From the NCBI GenBank assembly GCA_027307045.1, contig DAHUXR010000014.1, positions 1-60,428 on the forward strand: a stretch of DNA of 60,428 bases, given 5' to 3'. Both the position numbers and the translations under genes were made by a program. Positions 43,829-53,343 of the stretch are shown piece after piece. Under the pieces are notes generated by a model. The model did no database searches. It saw only the letters and a list, made by a program, of their open reading frames with translations, and was not told the DNA's origin. Source of the DNA: Acidobacteriaceae bacterium (GTDB taxonomy: Bacteria; Acidobacteriota; Terriglobia; Terriglobales; Acidobacteriaceae). Positions within the stretch are counted from its first letter, which is position 1. Each line of letters opens with the position of its first letter.

Positions 43829-44086
43829 ATGTCAGTGATCAACGTTCAGGAATCATTTCTCAACATGGCTCTTGCGGCCGGGAAGCACATTACCGTCCAG
43901 TTGCTGAACGGCGCGCAGGTTTCGGGAAACGTGCGTTCGTTTGATAAATATTCCATTGTGCTTGAAACCAAAACGCAGGAACAGCTCATCTTCAAGCACT
44001 CGGTTTCGGCCTTGCTGGTCTGCTGCAAAAACAAACACTGCACTGAAACGTGCCAGAGCGGGTCACGCGTCCACAAAGCCGATTAA
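43829..44086 (+). CDS. hfq: RNA chaperone Hfq with a four-cysteine C-terminal tail
   Basis: ATG 43829 (MSVINVQESFLNMALAAGKH) is the proper start; the frame from 43790 is longer than any Hfq N-terminus. The 85-residue protein has the Sm1 region (VQLLNGAQVSGNVRSFDKYS) and Sm2 (EQLIFKHSVSAL) with the Lys56-His57 proximal-face motif. It forms a hexameric ring that pairs small RNAs with mRNAs. Directly after Sm2 comes CCKNKHCTETC (Cys65, 66, 71 and 75), giving a tail that could bind metal or form disulfides. The divergent neighbour is oxyR. Confidence 0.92.
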   Translation: MSVINVQESFLNMALAAGKHITVQLLNGAQVSGNVRSFDKYSIVLETKTQEQLIFKHSVSALLVCCKNKHCTETCQSGSRVHKAD

Positions 44087-44160
44087 GATTTCACTTCTGC
44101 CACAAAAGCCACGATGCCCGTCTGCCCTCTGTGCCGATCGAAGCAAACCTTACCGAACGA

Positions 44161-44469
44161 TTATTTTCCCGCGTGTGAGGCAGAGGCATGGGAGGATCCC
44201 AATTCCACGTTCAGCCAGCGGTCCACCAGCTTCTGCAGGCAGGCCTGGCCGCAAAGATGTTTAGCCGTAGAGTCATGCGCCAGCATGTTTTCCCAGGGAT
44301 AGATCTTTAGCATCGGCCGTTCCGGCGCCTCCGCATGAGGGCTAAACGGCTCGCTCCATGCGAGCCACCAGTGATCTACCGTGCTTTTTTGCTTGCCGCA
44401 GATATCGCAATTAAAAGTCTCGGTCCAGGTCAACGGAGGCACCCCATCCTTAGGTTGGATTTTCCTCAT
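44161..44469 (-). CDS. Small Cys/Trp-rich hypothetical protein
   Basis: ATG 44469 (MRKIQPKDGVPPLTW) gives 102 residues; the frame continues upstream to 44658, but that part looks random. A C-x2-C pair (FNCDICGKQKS) and a later LCGQACLQKLVDRWLN suggest a treble-clef or zinc-ribbon-like metal site, with a tryptophan-rich middle (DHWWLAWSEPF). It converges on hfq, 74 bp apart. Function unknown. Confidence 0.6.
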   Translation of the reverse strand: MRKIQPKDGVPPLTWTETFNCDICGKQKSTVDHWWLAWSEPFSPHAEAPERPMLKIYPWENMLAHDSTAKHLCGQACLQKLVDRWLNVELGSSHASASHAGK

Positions 44470-44684
44470 GAAGGTAGCCTGCCTCAGGCGAGGGCGCAAC
44501 AAGGCATTTTTCCACCTGAGAAATTCGCCAGAATTCCCATATTTCATAGATGTGGACGCGTGAGTCTCTCTTTTGCACAGCCATCCACAGGAGTTCCACA
44601 AACTTTTTGTGATTCGTTCATCTTCCGGCAACAATCGTGGGCTAGGATTGAGCAGCAAATTAGCGGGAAGAAACCATTTCTAGG

Positions 44685-44712
44685 TTGCATTTACACCATT
44701 GACGACTATTAT
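44685..44712 (+). promoter_or_regulatory. Candidate promoter of the TonB-dependent receptor
   Basis: TTGCAT (44685-44690), a 16-bp spacer and TATTAT (44707-44712) lie about 55 bp upstream of the receptor ATG. Confidence 0.45.
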
Positions 44713-44767
44713 GGGTGCCCTGGATTTCCGGGTCCCGCCACGCTGAACGTCCCTCACAGGAGAGAGA

Positions 44768-47700
44768 ATGATGTCACGCTTTTGGAGTTCAATTCAACGG
44801 CTGCTCACGGTAGCGCTGTTCGCCGCAACCTGCGGCGCCCTGCTCTACGCCCAGTCCACTACTGATGGCGCCATCGGTGGAACGGTTTACGACACTAACG
44901 GCGCTGTGGTCGCAAACGCGAAGATCGTTGTGCGCAACAATGGCACAAACGCCGAAACAACGATCACAACGGATGGCTCGGGATTCTTCCGCGCCAACAA
45001 ACTGCAGCCTGGCAGCTATACGGTCGCAGTTACCCAGCAGGGTTTTGCACCGTTCAAGGCGGAGCAGGTGATTGTGCAGGTGGGTAGCGTAACTGACCTC
45101 TCGCCCCGGCTGGCAGTCGGCAGCAGCACGGAGACGGTCGAGGTGAATGCAGAAGCGCCGCAGATCAATACCACGTCCGCGGAATTTGCTCCCACGTTTA
45201 ATCAAACGGCGATCGCAAATCTGCCAATCAACGGCGGCCGCTGGTCAAGCTTTGCCATCCTGACGCCTGGCGTGGTCAGCGACTCAAGCGGTTTCGGTCT
45301 GCTGAGTTTTCGCGGGATCAGCACGCTGCTGAACAACAATACCGTTGACGGCGCCGACAATAACCAGGCTTTCTTTTCTGAAGAGCGCGGCCGCACCCGG
45401 GCCGGCTATTCCACTCCGCAGCTGGCTGTTGAAGAATTCCAGGTCAACACTTCGAACTACTCATCTGAATATGGTCGTTCCGCCGGCGGCGTGATCAATA
45501 CCGTTACCAAGAGCGGCACCAATGCTTTGCATGGCGAGGTTGACTTGTTTGATCGTGACAACACCTGGGGAGCCACAAACGAGTTCACCAAGATCGCGGT
45601 CCAGCCGACGCCAGGAGCAGCTTTTGTCCAGCAACCCTACAAGCCAACCGACTGGCGCAAGCGCGTAGCTGGGCAGATTGGCGGACCGGCAATCAAGGAC
45701 AAGGTGTTCTATTCGCTGACTTTTGACTGGTTTGATCGTAACTTTCCCGGCACTGCCGTGGCCAGCAATCCAACGAATTTTTTTGACACCGACATTACTC
45801 ATCCAACGGTGCTGACGGCCGTCAAGACGCTTGCAACTAATCTGGGCGTAACGCAGGCACAGGCTTTGCAGGACTACAAGGACGGTCTCACGGGTTTGAA
45901 CACGATGCTTGGCCCGGTAAACCGAGACGGCGAGCAATACATTATCTATCCGAAGATTGACTGGCAGATTGGCCAGAAGAACCGCGCATCTTTCGCTTTC
46001 AACCGTATGCGCTGGGCTTCCCCCGCCGGGATCCAGACTCAGGCCACAAACACGTTCGGCATCGCCAGTTTCGGCAACGACTTTGTGAAGGACACTTGGG
46101 GTATCGCCAAGCTGGACACGATGCTCACCAACACCATGACCAATGAGTTGCGCTTTCAATATGGTCGTGATTTCGAATATGAAAACAATCAGCCGCCCAC
46201 GCCCTATGAGCAGAACAACCTGCTGAACACATCCACCTTCACGAACCCGTTAGGGCTGCCGCCGCAGGTTTCCATTACCAACGGATTCACTTTTGGCACG
46301 CCAAATTTCCTGTTGCGTCCGAATTTCCCGGATGAGAGGCGCACACAGATTGCCGACACCGTCAACTGGTCGCATGGTAAACACAACGTGAAATTCGGCA
46401 TGGATTTCAGTCACGTCAACGATCTTTCACAGAATCTATTCCAGCAGTTCGGCCAGTTCACCTATGGCGACCTCGCTTCTTATTTTACTGACCTGAATCG
46501 GACCAACGGTTGTGCGGGTAAGCCGTGCTATCAAACCTTCAGTCAGGCCTTCGGCCCCCTTGGTTTCGAGTTCAACACTAACGACTACTCGTTCTTTGCC
46601 CAGGATGACTGGAAAATCCTGCCGCGCCTCAGCTTGTCGATTGGCTTGCGTTGGGAATATGAACAACTGCCAGATCCGTTCAGCAACTTGGTGAACTCGA
46701 AAGTACCCCAAACCGCTTCAATGCCTTCAGACAAGAATAACTTTGGGCCACGGGTAGGGTTTGCTTTTGACGTCTTTGGCACAGGCAAGACTGTTGTCCG
46801 CGGTGGCTACGGTCTCTACTACGGGCGCGTGATCAATTCCACAATCTTCAACGCGCTTGCCAACACTGGCGCGCCGGGCAGCCAAATATCCTTTACCATG
46901 AATCCAACGAGCTCTGTTTCCGGACCGTGCGCTCCAGCTTTCCCGCGCGTTCTGTCGGCGCCGCCGAATTGTCCGGGCGCAGCTCCCAACGTCGTGTACT
47001 TTGATCCTAATTTCCAATTGCCGCAAATCCGCCAGTCGGACCTGACGCTGGAACAGGACATTGGATGGGGCACCGTGATTTCTGCCAGTTATCTGGGCAG
47101 CTTTGGCCGTCAGTTGCCGGATTTCGTTGATCAGAACCTCAATGCGCCGACCTCCACCCTCACCTATCGCATTCTGAACGGCGGTCCGCTTGGCGCTGCG
47201 GGTACATTCACAACGCCGCGCTTTACCGGTCCTCGTCCCGATCCGTCGTTGGGCGCCGAAACCGACATCTTCAGCGGCGTCATCAGCAACTATCAGGCCC
47301 TGGCTTTTCAAGTGAACCATCGCATGAGCCACCATGTTCAATTTTCCGCTAACTACACGTGGTCACATGCTCTGGACAATGGTGTGAACGGCCAAACGTT
47401 CACCGCTACTAACTCATTGCTGAATCCGTTCAGCCTCAACAATGATTATGGCAACTCCATCTACAACATTCCAAACCGTTTTGTACTGACAGCGGTGGTA
47501 ACTTCACCTTGGCAGTTCACCGGTTGGGCAAAATACCTGATGAATGACTGGTCCTTCTCTCCCGTTTACCAGATCCAGAACGGTAACGCGTACTCTGCAC
47601 TCGTCAGCGGCAATGCGCCCAGCTCAACAGTCAGCGGTATCAACGGCTCGGGAGGAACGAATCGAATCGATATTGGCCGTAATACTTTCCAGCAGCCAAT

Positions 47701-48013
47701 TAACTGGATTGGCGATATACGTCTCTCCAAGGGCTTTAAAGTGACCGAGAAATATAGCGTCGAGCTGCTTGGCGATTTCTTCAATATCGCCAATAAGCAA
47801 AATGTGACTGGGGTGAATACCAACGCGTATTCCGTCGCCACCGGCACGGTGGCAACCCCCAATGGAAACGTTGTTTGCAGCGCGGCGGCCCCGTGCCTCA
47901 ACTTCAACGTTGATAAAAACTTCAATCCACTGTTTGGTTCAATCACCAACACCAATAGCAACTTCATCTATTCGCCGCGGCAGATCCAGATCGGAGCAAA
48001 GTTTAAGTTCTAA
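44768..48013 (+). CDS. TonB-dependent outer-membrane receptor, Oar-like, with carboxypeptidase-regulatory-like domain
   Basis: A GGAGAGAG ribosome-binding site precedes the start. The 1081-residue protein has a signal peptide (TVALFAATCGALLYAQ), a carboxypeptidase regulatory-like (transthyretin-like) domain at about 30-115 (IGGTVYDTNGAVVANAKIVV, then GFFRANKLQPGSYTVAV), and a plug domain (about 125-240, with ANLPINGGRWSSFAILTPGV and NNNTVDGADNN). A long barrel ends in QIQIGAKFKF, the aromatic outer-membrane insertion terminus. This architecture is characteristic of Acidobacteria and Myxococcota (Oar). It imports large solutes using TonB energy. The ligand is unknown, although the nuclease and phosphoesterase genes downstream suggest nucleotides or phosphate compounds. 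Confidence 0.92.
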   Translation: MMSRFWSSIQRLLTVALFAATCGALLYAQSTTDGAIGGTVYDTNGAVVANAKIVVRNNGTNAETTITTDGSGFFRANKLQPGSYTVAVTQQGFAPFKAEQVIVQVGSVTDLSPRLAVGSSTETVEVNAEAPQINTTSAEFAPTFNQTAIANLPINGGRWSSFAILTPGVVSDSSGFGLLSFRGISTLLNNNTVDGADNNQAFFSEERGRTRAGYSTPQLAVEEFQVNTSNYSSEYGRSAGGVINTVTKSGTNALHGEVDLFDRDNTWGATNEFTKIAVQPTPGAAFVQQPYKPTDWRKRVAGQIGGPAIKDKVFYSLTFDWFDRNFPGTAVASNPTNFFDTDITHPTVLTAVKTLATNLGVTQAQALQDYKDGLTGLNTMLGPVNRDGEQYIIYPKIDWQIGQKNRASFAFNRMRWASPAGIQTQATNTFGIASFGNDFVKDTWGIAKLDTMLTNTMTNELRFQYGRDFEYENNQPPTPYEQNNLLNTSTFTNPLGLPPQVSITNGFTFGTPNFLLRPNFPDERRTQIADTVNWSHGKHNVKFGMDFSHVNDLSQNLFQQFGQFTYGDLASYFTDLNRTNGCAGKPCYQTFSQAFGPLGFEFNTNDYSFFAQDDWKILPRLSLSIGLRWEYEQLPDPFSNLVNSKVPQTASMPSDKNNFGPRVGFAFDVFGTGKTVVRGGYGLYYGRVINSTIFNALANTGAPGSQISFTMNPTSSVSGPCAPAFPRVLSAPPNCPGAAPNVVYFDPNFQLPQIRQSDLTLEQDIGWGTVISASYLGSFGRQLPDFVDQNLNAPTSTLTYRILNGGPLGAAGTFTTPRFTGPRPDPSLGAETDIFSGVISNYQALAFQVNHRMSHHVQFSANYTWSHALDNGVNGQTFTATNSLLNPFSLNNDYGNSIYNIPNRFVLTAVVTSPWQFTGWAKYLMNDWSFSPVYQIQNGNAYSALVSGNAPSSTVSGINGSGGTNRIDIGRNTFQQPINWIGDIRLSKGFKVTEKYSVELLGDFFNIANKQNVTGVNTNAYSVATGTVATPNGNVVCSAAAPCLNFNVDKNFNPLFGSITNTNSNFIYSPRQIQIGAKFKF

Positions 48014-48038
48014 CCTGCTGCTAAGCTAACCTGAATCC

Positions 48039-48065
48039 GCGGCAGCTTCGGCTGCCGCATTTTTT
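48039..48065 (+). terminator. Rho-independent terminator after the TonB-dependent receptor
   Basis: GCGGCAGC (48039-48046), a TTCG tetraloop and GCTGCCGC (48051-48058) are followed by A and six T. A stable UUCG-type loop makes this a strong call. Confidence 0.92.
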
Positions 48066-48121
48066 CATCCCACTATATGCCGGCTAGCTGAAGCTGAATT
48101 CTTAATCGCACTTGAGGGTTT

Positions 48122-48997
48122 GTGAAAAAAATCATCGCTATTGTTCTGCTGGCGCTTCTTCCCGCCCAACTGCTGGCCTGGGGACCAAAGGGCCATGCTA
48201 TTGTCGCGGACATCGCGGCATCCCGTCTGACGCCCGCCGCCAAACAGAACTTGCAGCTCCTTCTCGGCGCTGACTCGCTGGCCTCTGTCTCAAGCTGGGC
48301 TGATTCGGTGAGGAAAGAGCGCGACGAAAGCTACGATTGGCACTTTGTCGATATCCCCAAGGACGCTCCTGGTTTTTCAGAAGATCGCGACTGCTTCCGC
48401 CCGCAGGACAAACATAGGGACGCGCTCAGTGACCATCACAACTGTGTGGTGGACCGGATTGAGATGTTTCAAAAAATTCTGGGCGACGAAAAAGCTTCCC
48501 GGGCCAACCGGCTTGAGGCCCTTAAATGGCTCGTCCACTTTGTGGGCGACCTGCATCAGCCGTTGCATGCCATTGACGAAGCTCACGGCGGCAATGACAT
48601 CAAGCTCGCGGTCTTCGGCTCATCCAAGTGCGGCGACTATGATTGCAATCTCCATTGGGCCTGGGACACGCTGCTGCTGGAACACACCGGCTATACAGAA
48701 GAGGAATATGTCGCGCGGCTGAACACGCTGATCGCGCAAAAACATCTGGAGAACCAGGCAGGCGGAACGCCGGTGGACTGGGCCAATGAATCGCATCTCC
48801 AGGCCAGGCACATCATGGAAGCGAAGCCGGCTGCCATTGACGACGCTTACTATCAAGCAAACATCGAACTTGTGAATCAAAAGCTGGCGCTGGCCGGTCT
48901 TCGATTGGCGGCGTTGCTCAATAACACGCTGGGCAAAGCGGCTGCCGCAAAAGTCAGCGGCCTTGCGCAACCTGCGGGCCAGGGAACGCTAACTTGA
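48122..48997 (+). CDS. Secreted S1/P1-type nuclease
   Basis: The start is GTG 48122. The 291-residue protein has a signal peptide (IIAIVLLALLPAQLLA), and cleavage would expose Trp20 as the mature N-terminus (A-WGPKGH), as needed in this family, where the N-terminal Trp binds zinc. Further zinc-ligand motifs are SSWADSVRKERDESYDWHFV, LVHFVGDLHQPLHAIDEAHG and LHWAWDTLL. It forms the trinuclear zinc site and degrades single-stranded nucleic acids and 3'-phosphomonoesters outside the cell. It overlaps the next gene by 4 bp. Confidence 0.92.
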   Translation: MKKIIAIVLLALLPAQLLAWGPKGHAIVADIAASRLTPAAKQNLQLLLGADSLASVSSWADSVRKERDESYDWHFVDIPKDAPGFSEDRDCFRPQDKHRDALSDHHNCVVDRIEMFQKILGDEKASRANRLEALKWLVHFVGDLHQPLHAIDEAHGGNDIKLAVFGSSKCGDYDCNLHWAWDTLLLEHTGYTEEEYVARLNTLIAQKHLENQAGGTPVDWANESHLQARHIMEAKPAAIDDAYYQANIELVNQKLALAGLRLAALLNNTLGKAAAAKVSGLAQPAGQGTLT

Positions 48998-51891
48998 AAA
49001 GCGGCTGCCCACGCATGTCTCATAAAGTCCGCAGAAGTTTGTGTGCGGTCAGCGTGTGCTTCACGTTGCTGTCTCTGTCTGCCATTGCTCAACAAAAGAC
49101 GCATGTGCCGGGAGCTGAAGAATTGCCGACCGGCATGAGCATCACGCCGCTGGCGGCGCGCGGATCAACGCTGCAGCCTCTGAATCCCGGCTTGCCCGAT
49201 CTTCCTGACTTCACGGTGGACCATCCGATCTCAACCGCCGTGAGTCCGGATGGCAGCACGCTGCTAATACTGACCAGCGGCTTTAACCGCAACAATGACG
49301 CCAAAGGCAAGGCGATTCCGGCGCAGACGAGCGAATATATTTTTGTTTTCGATATCCAGCAGCCAAAGACGGTACAACGGCAGGCATTGCGCATTCCCAA
49401 CGCCTATGTGGGACTGGCGTGGGCGCCGGATGGCTCGCATTTTTATGCGGGCGGCGGCAAAGACGACAATGTGCATATCTTCTCGCAGGAAGGCGGCCAT
49501 TGGAGCGAGACGGAAAAACCAATAGAGCTTGGCCACAAAACAGGGCTCGGAGTCGCTAATCGCTCGGAAACGAAAGTGACGCCGCTGGATCCAATGGTTG
49601 CAGGTCTCGCCGTGAGCCCGGATGGCAAGCGCTTGCTTGTCGCAAATCACCAAAATGATTCCGTCTCGGTCATCGACCTGTCAACTCATCAAGTGATAGG
49701 TGAGCTTGACCTTCGTCCCGGGAAAGCCGGTCCGGCGCAAAAAGGCGTGGCCGGAGGCGAGTATCCATTCGGAGTCGTTTTTGCCGGCGACAACAAAGCT
49801 TACGTCTCCAGCCTGCGCGATCGGGAGATTGTTGTTTTAGCGTTAAAGCCAACGCTCACCGTCACCGGGAGAATCAAAACACACGGCCAGCCGGGAAAGC
49901 TGGTCGTGAATCGCTCGGGCACGCTGCTGTTTACGGCAGCCGACAACAGCGATTCTGTTGTCATCATCGAGACGATCAAAGACAAGATCGCAGCGGAAAT
50001 CAAAACCACGGCTCCTGCCGGTATCTTTGCGAACCGTCCGGGCCTCAAGGGCAGCAATCCCAACAGCCTGGCACTGTCCCCCGATGAGAAGACTCTCTAT
50101 GTGACCAATGGCGGCACAAACTCCGTGGCTGTAATTGCGGTAGATAAAGATCTCGATGACAGCCGCGCGGTCGGGCTGATTCCCACAGCCTGGTATCCAA
50201 CTTCGGTGAGCGTGAGCAGGAACGGAGCAATGCTTTACGTTGTCAACGGCAAATCCATGCCGGGACCGAATCCGAGAGCGTGTCGCAAAACATTTACCAC
50301 TGTTCCCAACAACAGTCCGTGTGCCGCCGCCGAACAATATATTCTGCAACTGGAAAAAGGCGGCTTTGCAACGGTCCCGCGACCTGACGCGGCGGAGTTG
50401 CGCGAACTTACGCAGCAGGTGGCCCGCAACAATCACTTCACCGCGCCAGTCGAAAACCTCCAAAGCCGCAAGCTTTTCGCGTTCCTGCGCCAGCACGTCA
50501 AGCACGTGATTTACATCGTGAAAGAGAACCGCTCTTACGACCAGGTCCTGGGCGATCTGGAAAAAGGAAACGGCGATCCTTCACTCACGCTGTTTCCTGA
50601 GGCCATGACGCCGAACCATCACGAACTGGCGCGCCGCTTTGTTACGCTCGACAACTTTTATGACAGCGGCGAGGTCAGCGGCGTGGGCTGGAACTGGAGC
50701 ACGGCCGCGCGCACTACTGACGAAGTGGAACGCACCATCCCGATCAACTATGCCTTTCGCGGAATGCCGTATGAAGTCGAGGGAATGAATCGCAACATCA
50801 ACGTTGGCATGGATTCTCCACACGACCGCAACACGGAAAAGCTTGATGACGCTGAGAATCAATTGCCGGGACATTCCGATGTGGCGGCGCCCGACGGGCC
50901 CGAAGATGAGAGCGGCGCTGGCTACCTCTGGGACGGAGCTTTACGCTCCGGGCTCACCGTTCGCAATTATGGCTTCTTTATCGACCTGAGCCACTATAAC
51001 CGCATTGCCGGAGATGATCCGCCAATTCCGTTGCTGCGTGATCCCGCCGCCAGCGGCATGCGTGTGGCCACAGCCACCAAGGCAAACCTGCAACAAGTAA
51101 CGGATCCGTATTTTCGAGGATTCGATCAGCGTTTTCCGGACTACTGGCGCTATAAAGAGTGGGAGCGTGAGTTCGATGACTATGTCGCTCACAATAACCT
51201 GCCGAGCCTGGAGTTGGTACGGCTTCCGCACGACCATCTTGGTTTGTTCGATGAAGCCGTGGACGGCGTCAATACGGTTGAAACGGAGATTGCCGACAAC
51301 GATTACGCTGTGGGTTTGCTCGTAGAGAAAGTTGCACACAGCAAGTACGCCAAAGACACTCTGATTTTCGTGATTGAAGATGATGCGCAGAATGGCCCTG
51401 ACCATGTGGATGCGCACCGCAGTCTGGCGTTGATAACGGGGCCATACGTGAAGCATCGCGCCGTCGTTTCAAAGCGCTTCAATACCGTTACGCTGCTGCG
51501 GACGATGGAAGAAGTTCTTGGCATCAAGCCGCTGGGACTGAATGACGCATTGCAGCCGCCAATGTCTGAGGTTTTCTCCACGCAGCAGGCCACATGGAAT
51601 TACAAAGCCCGGGTGCCTGCGGTCCTGCGATCGACGAAACTCCCGCTACCCGCTGCAACAGCTGAAGATGGGCACGGCGCAGTTGAAAGCAGCCATGATG
51701 CCGCTTACTGGGCCGGCAAAACAAAAGATTTCGACTTTACCGCTGAAGACAAGCTGGATTCGGAAAGTTTCAACATGGTGCTATGGAAAGGGCTCAAGGG
51801 AGAATCGCAACCGTATCCCTCGGAGCGCGATGGCCGGGACCTGAGCAAACATCGGGAAGAGATTCTGCGCGATCTCAGGAAAAACCGATAA
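48994..51891 (+). CDS. YncE-like beta-propeller fused to an alkaline-phosphatase-superfamily phosphoesterase
   Basis: TTG 48994 overlaps the nuclease stop (TTGA) and has GGA 8 nt upstream; ATG 49015 (MSHKVRRSL) is the alternative. The protein has about 965 residues: a signal peptide (SLCAVSVCFTLLSLSAIAQ); a seven-bladed YncE/YVTN-like propeller (about 60-430) with repeated segments such as VSPDGKRLLVANHQNDSVSV and LSPDEKTLYVTNGGTNSVAV; and a phosphoesterase domain (about 500-870) opening with HVIYIVKENRSYDQVLGDLE and containing DNFYDSGEVSG and a metal-site DDAQNGPDHVDAHR. The last part matches AcpA/phospholipase C-type enzymes. It probably releases phosphate from substrates made available by the coupled nuclease. 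Confidence 0.87.
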   Translation: MKSGCPRMSHKVRRSLCAVSVCFTLLSLSAIAQQKTHVPGAEELPTGMSITPLAARGSTLQPLNPGLPDLPDFTVDHPISTAVSPDGSTLLILTSGFNRNNDAKGKAIPAQTSEYIFVFDIQQPKTVQRQALRIPNAYVGLAWAPDGSHFYAGGGKDDNVHIFSQEGGHWSETEKPIELGHKTGLGVANRSETKVTPLDPMVAGLAVSPDGKRLLVANHQNDSVSVIDLSTHQVIGELDLRPGKAGPAQKGVAGGEYPFGVVFAGDNKAYVSSLRDREIVVLALKPTLTVTGRIKTHGQPGKLVVNRSGTLLFTAADNSDSVVIIETIKDKIAAEIKTTAPAGIFANRPGLKGSNPNSLALSPDEKTLYVTNGGTNSVAVIAVDKDLDDSRAVGLIPTAWYPTSVSVSRNGAMLYVVNGKSMPGPNPRACRKTFTTVPNNSPCAAAEQYILQLEKGGFATVPRPDAAELRELTQQVARNNHFTAPVENLQSRKLFAFLRQHVKHVIYIVKENRSYDQVLGDLEKGNGDPSLTLFPEAMTPNHHELARRFVTLDNFYDSGEVSGVGWNWSTAARTTDEVERTIPINYAFRGMPYEVEGMNRNINVGMDSPHDRNTEKLDDAENQLPGHSDVAAPDGPEDESGAGYLWDGALRSGLTVRNYGFFIDLSHYNRIAGDDPPIPLLRDPAASGMRVATATKANLQQVTDPYFRGFDQRFPDYWRYKEWEREFDDYVAHNNLPSLELVRLPHDHLGLFDEAVDGVNTVETEIADNDYAVGLLVEKVAHSKYAKDTLIFVIEDDAQNGPDHVDAHRSLALITGPYVKHRAVVSKRFNTVTLLRTMEEVLGIKPLGLNDALQPPMSEVFSTQQATWNYKARVPAVLRSTKLPLPAATAEDGHGAVESSHDAAYWAGKTKDFDFTAEDKLDSESFNMVLWKGLKGESQPYPSERDGRDLSKHREEILRDLRKNR

Positions 51892-52088
51892 GCATCGCCG
51901 GCGGCGAATACGTTATCATTACTCAAACAACAAGTGGCTGCTGTAATCACCGCGACGAAGATTGCGCGGTCCTGTATCCCGGCGTTGCGCCCCGCCAGCA
52001 GAACAGAAGTCGGCTTTCCGCTTCCAGGGTCCAAATGCCGGTTAAAAATACGGCGAAATCATAGTTAGGGATTTTTGAAATTTTCTTT

Positions 52089-53324
52089 ATGAGTAGCTCG
52101 ATGCCTCCGCAGCATGATCTCAGTTCGCTGCGCATTGATGACCGTTCCCGCCGCGGCTCCAAGACCGGCAAGCGGCTGGGATTGTTCGCAGCGGCCGTGG
52201 GCGCAGTTTTGTTGCTGGGAAGCCTGCTGCTGGCGTTCCGGTCGCAAAAGCCCGTTGTTGAAGTGGCGACAGCCCGGCCTGCAACCGGGGCCAAGGCTGA
52301 GGCGCTGCTCAATGCCAGCGGCTACATTACGCCCCGGCGTCGCGCCACGGTTGCCGCCAAAGTCACCGGACGCGTGGAGCAGATTTATGCGGAAGAAGGT
52401 CTGCACGTGAAATCCGGCCAGGTACTGGCCACACTGGATTGTTCGCAGCCGAATGCTGCGCTAACGTCCGCCAAATCAGATCGAGACGCCACCGCCGCCG
52501 CGCTGGCTGATCTTGAGGTGCAGTCCGCCAATGCGGACCGCGAAGCAGTGCGCGCGCAGGGCTTGCACACCGCCGGAGTTATCAGCCCGCAGGCGCTCGA
52601 CGCGGCCAAAACTACGGCGGAGAGCTTGCACTCCAAGATCGCGCTGACCAAAGAACAGGTACGCGCCGCGGATTCACGCATCGGCGTGGCCAAGGAGGAT
52701 GCGGACAACTGCATTGTGCGCGCGCCATTTGACGGCATTGTGGTTTCAAAAGACGCGCAGCGCGGTGAGGTGGTGTCACCGATCTCAGCGGGTGGAGGAT
52801 TCACGCGCACCGGCATCGCTACGCTGGTGGACATGAAATCGCTTGAGATTGAAGTGGATGTGAACGAATCGTACATTGCGCGCGTGCAGCAAGGCCAGCG
52901 CGTAAGCGCCACGCTGGATGCTTATCCTGATCGAGAACTTCCCGCCAGCGTCCGAACGGTAATTCCAACGGCAGACCGGCAGAAAGCCACGGTGAAAGTG
53001 CGCATTGCGTTTGACAAACTCGACGACACGATTCTGCCTGACATGGGCGTGAAGGTGGCGTTCTTGAGCGCTGCTCCTCCGCCGGGAACAAATGCAGGCA
53101 GTCAGGCGCGGGCGTTGGTACCCAAGTCCGCTGTGCGCAATGACGGCGGAAAGCAGATTGTCTATCTTGTTCGCGACCAGAAATTGGAGCGCCGCGCGGT
53201 GAGTCTGGGCGCGGAGCGAGGCAGCGACGTGGAGGTCCTGGCCGGACTTGTCCCCGGCGACAAGCTGGTGGTGGGCGGCGCGGACAAATTGCATGAAGGG
53301 CAAGCGGTGGAAGTGAAACAATAG
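52089..53324 (+). CDS. MacA-like periplasmic adaptor (membrane fusion protein)
   Basis: The 411-residue protein has an N-terminal inner-membrane anchor (LGLFAAAVGAVLLLGSLLLA, about residues 34-54). Then come a barrel-sandwich half (RRRATVAAKVTGRVEQIYAE), a coiled-coil hairpin of about 90 residues (TSAKSDRDATAAALADLEVQ through TKEQVRAADSRIGVAKEDAD), the second lipoyl half (IVRAPFDGIVVSKDAQRGEV), a beta-barrel (IEVDVNESYIARVQQGQRVS) and a membrane-proximal domain. It links an inner-membrane ABC transporter to an outer-membrane channel. No TolC-like gene is in the window. The ATPase gene follows 19 bp downstream. Confidence 0.88.
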   Translation: MSSSMPPQHDLSSLRIDDRSRRGSKTGKRLGLFAAAVGAVLLLGSLLLAFRSQKPVVEVATARPATGAKAEALLNASGYITPRRRATVAAKVTGRVEQIYAEEGLHVKSGQVLATLDCSQPNAALTSAKSDRDATAAALADLEVQSANADREAVRAQGLHTAGVISPQALDAAKTTAESLHSKIALTKEQVRAADSRIGVAKEDADNCIVRAPFDGIVVSKDAQRGEVVSPISAGGGFTRTGIATLVDMKSLEIEVDVNESYIARVQQGQRVSATLDAYPDRELPASVRTVIPTADRQKATVKVRIAFDKLDDTILPDMGVKVAFLSAAPPPGTNAGSQARALVPKSAVRNDGGKQIVYLVRDQKLERRAVSLGAERGSDVEVLAGLVPGDKLVVGGADKLHEGQAVEVKQ

Positions 53325-53343
53325 CAGCAGGAGGGCATTGGCA

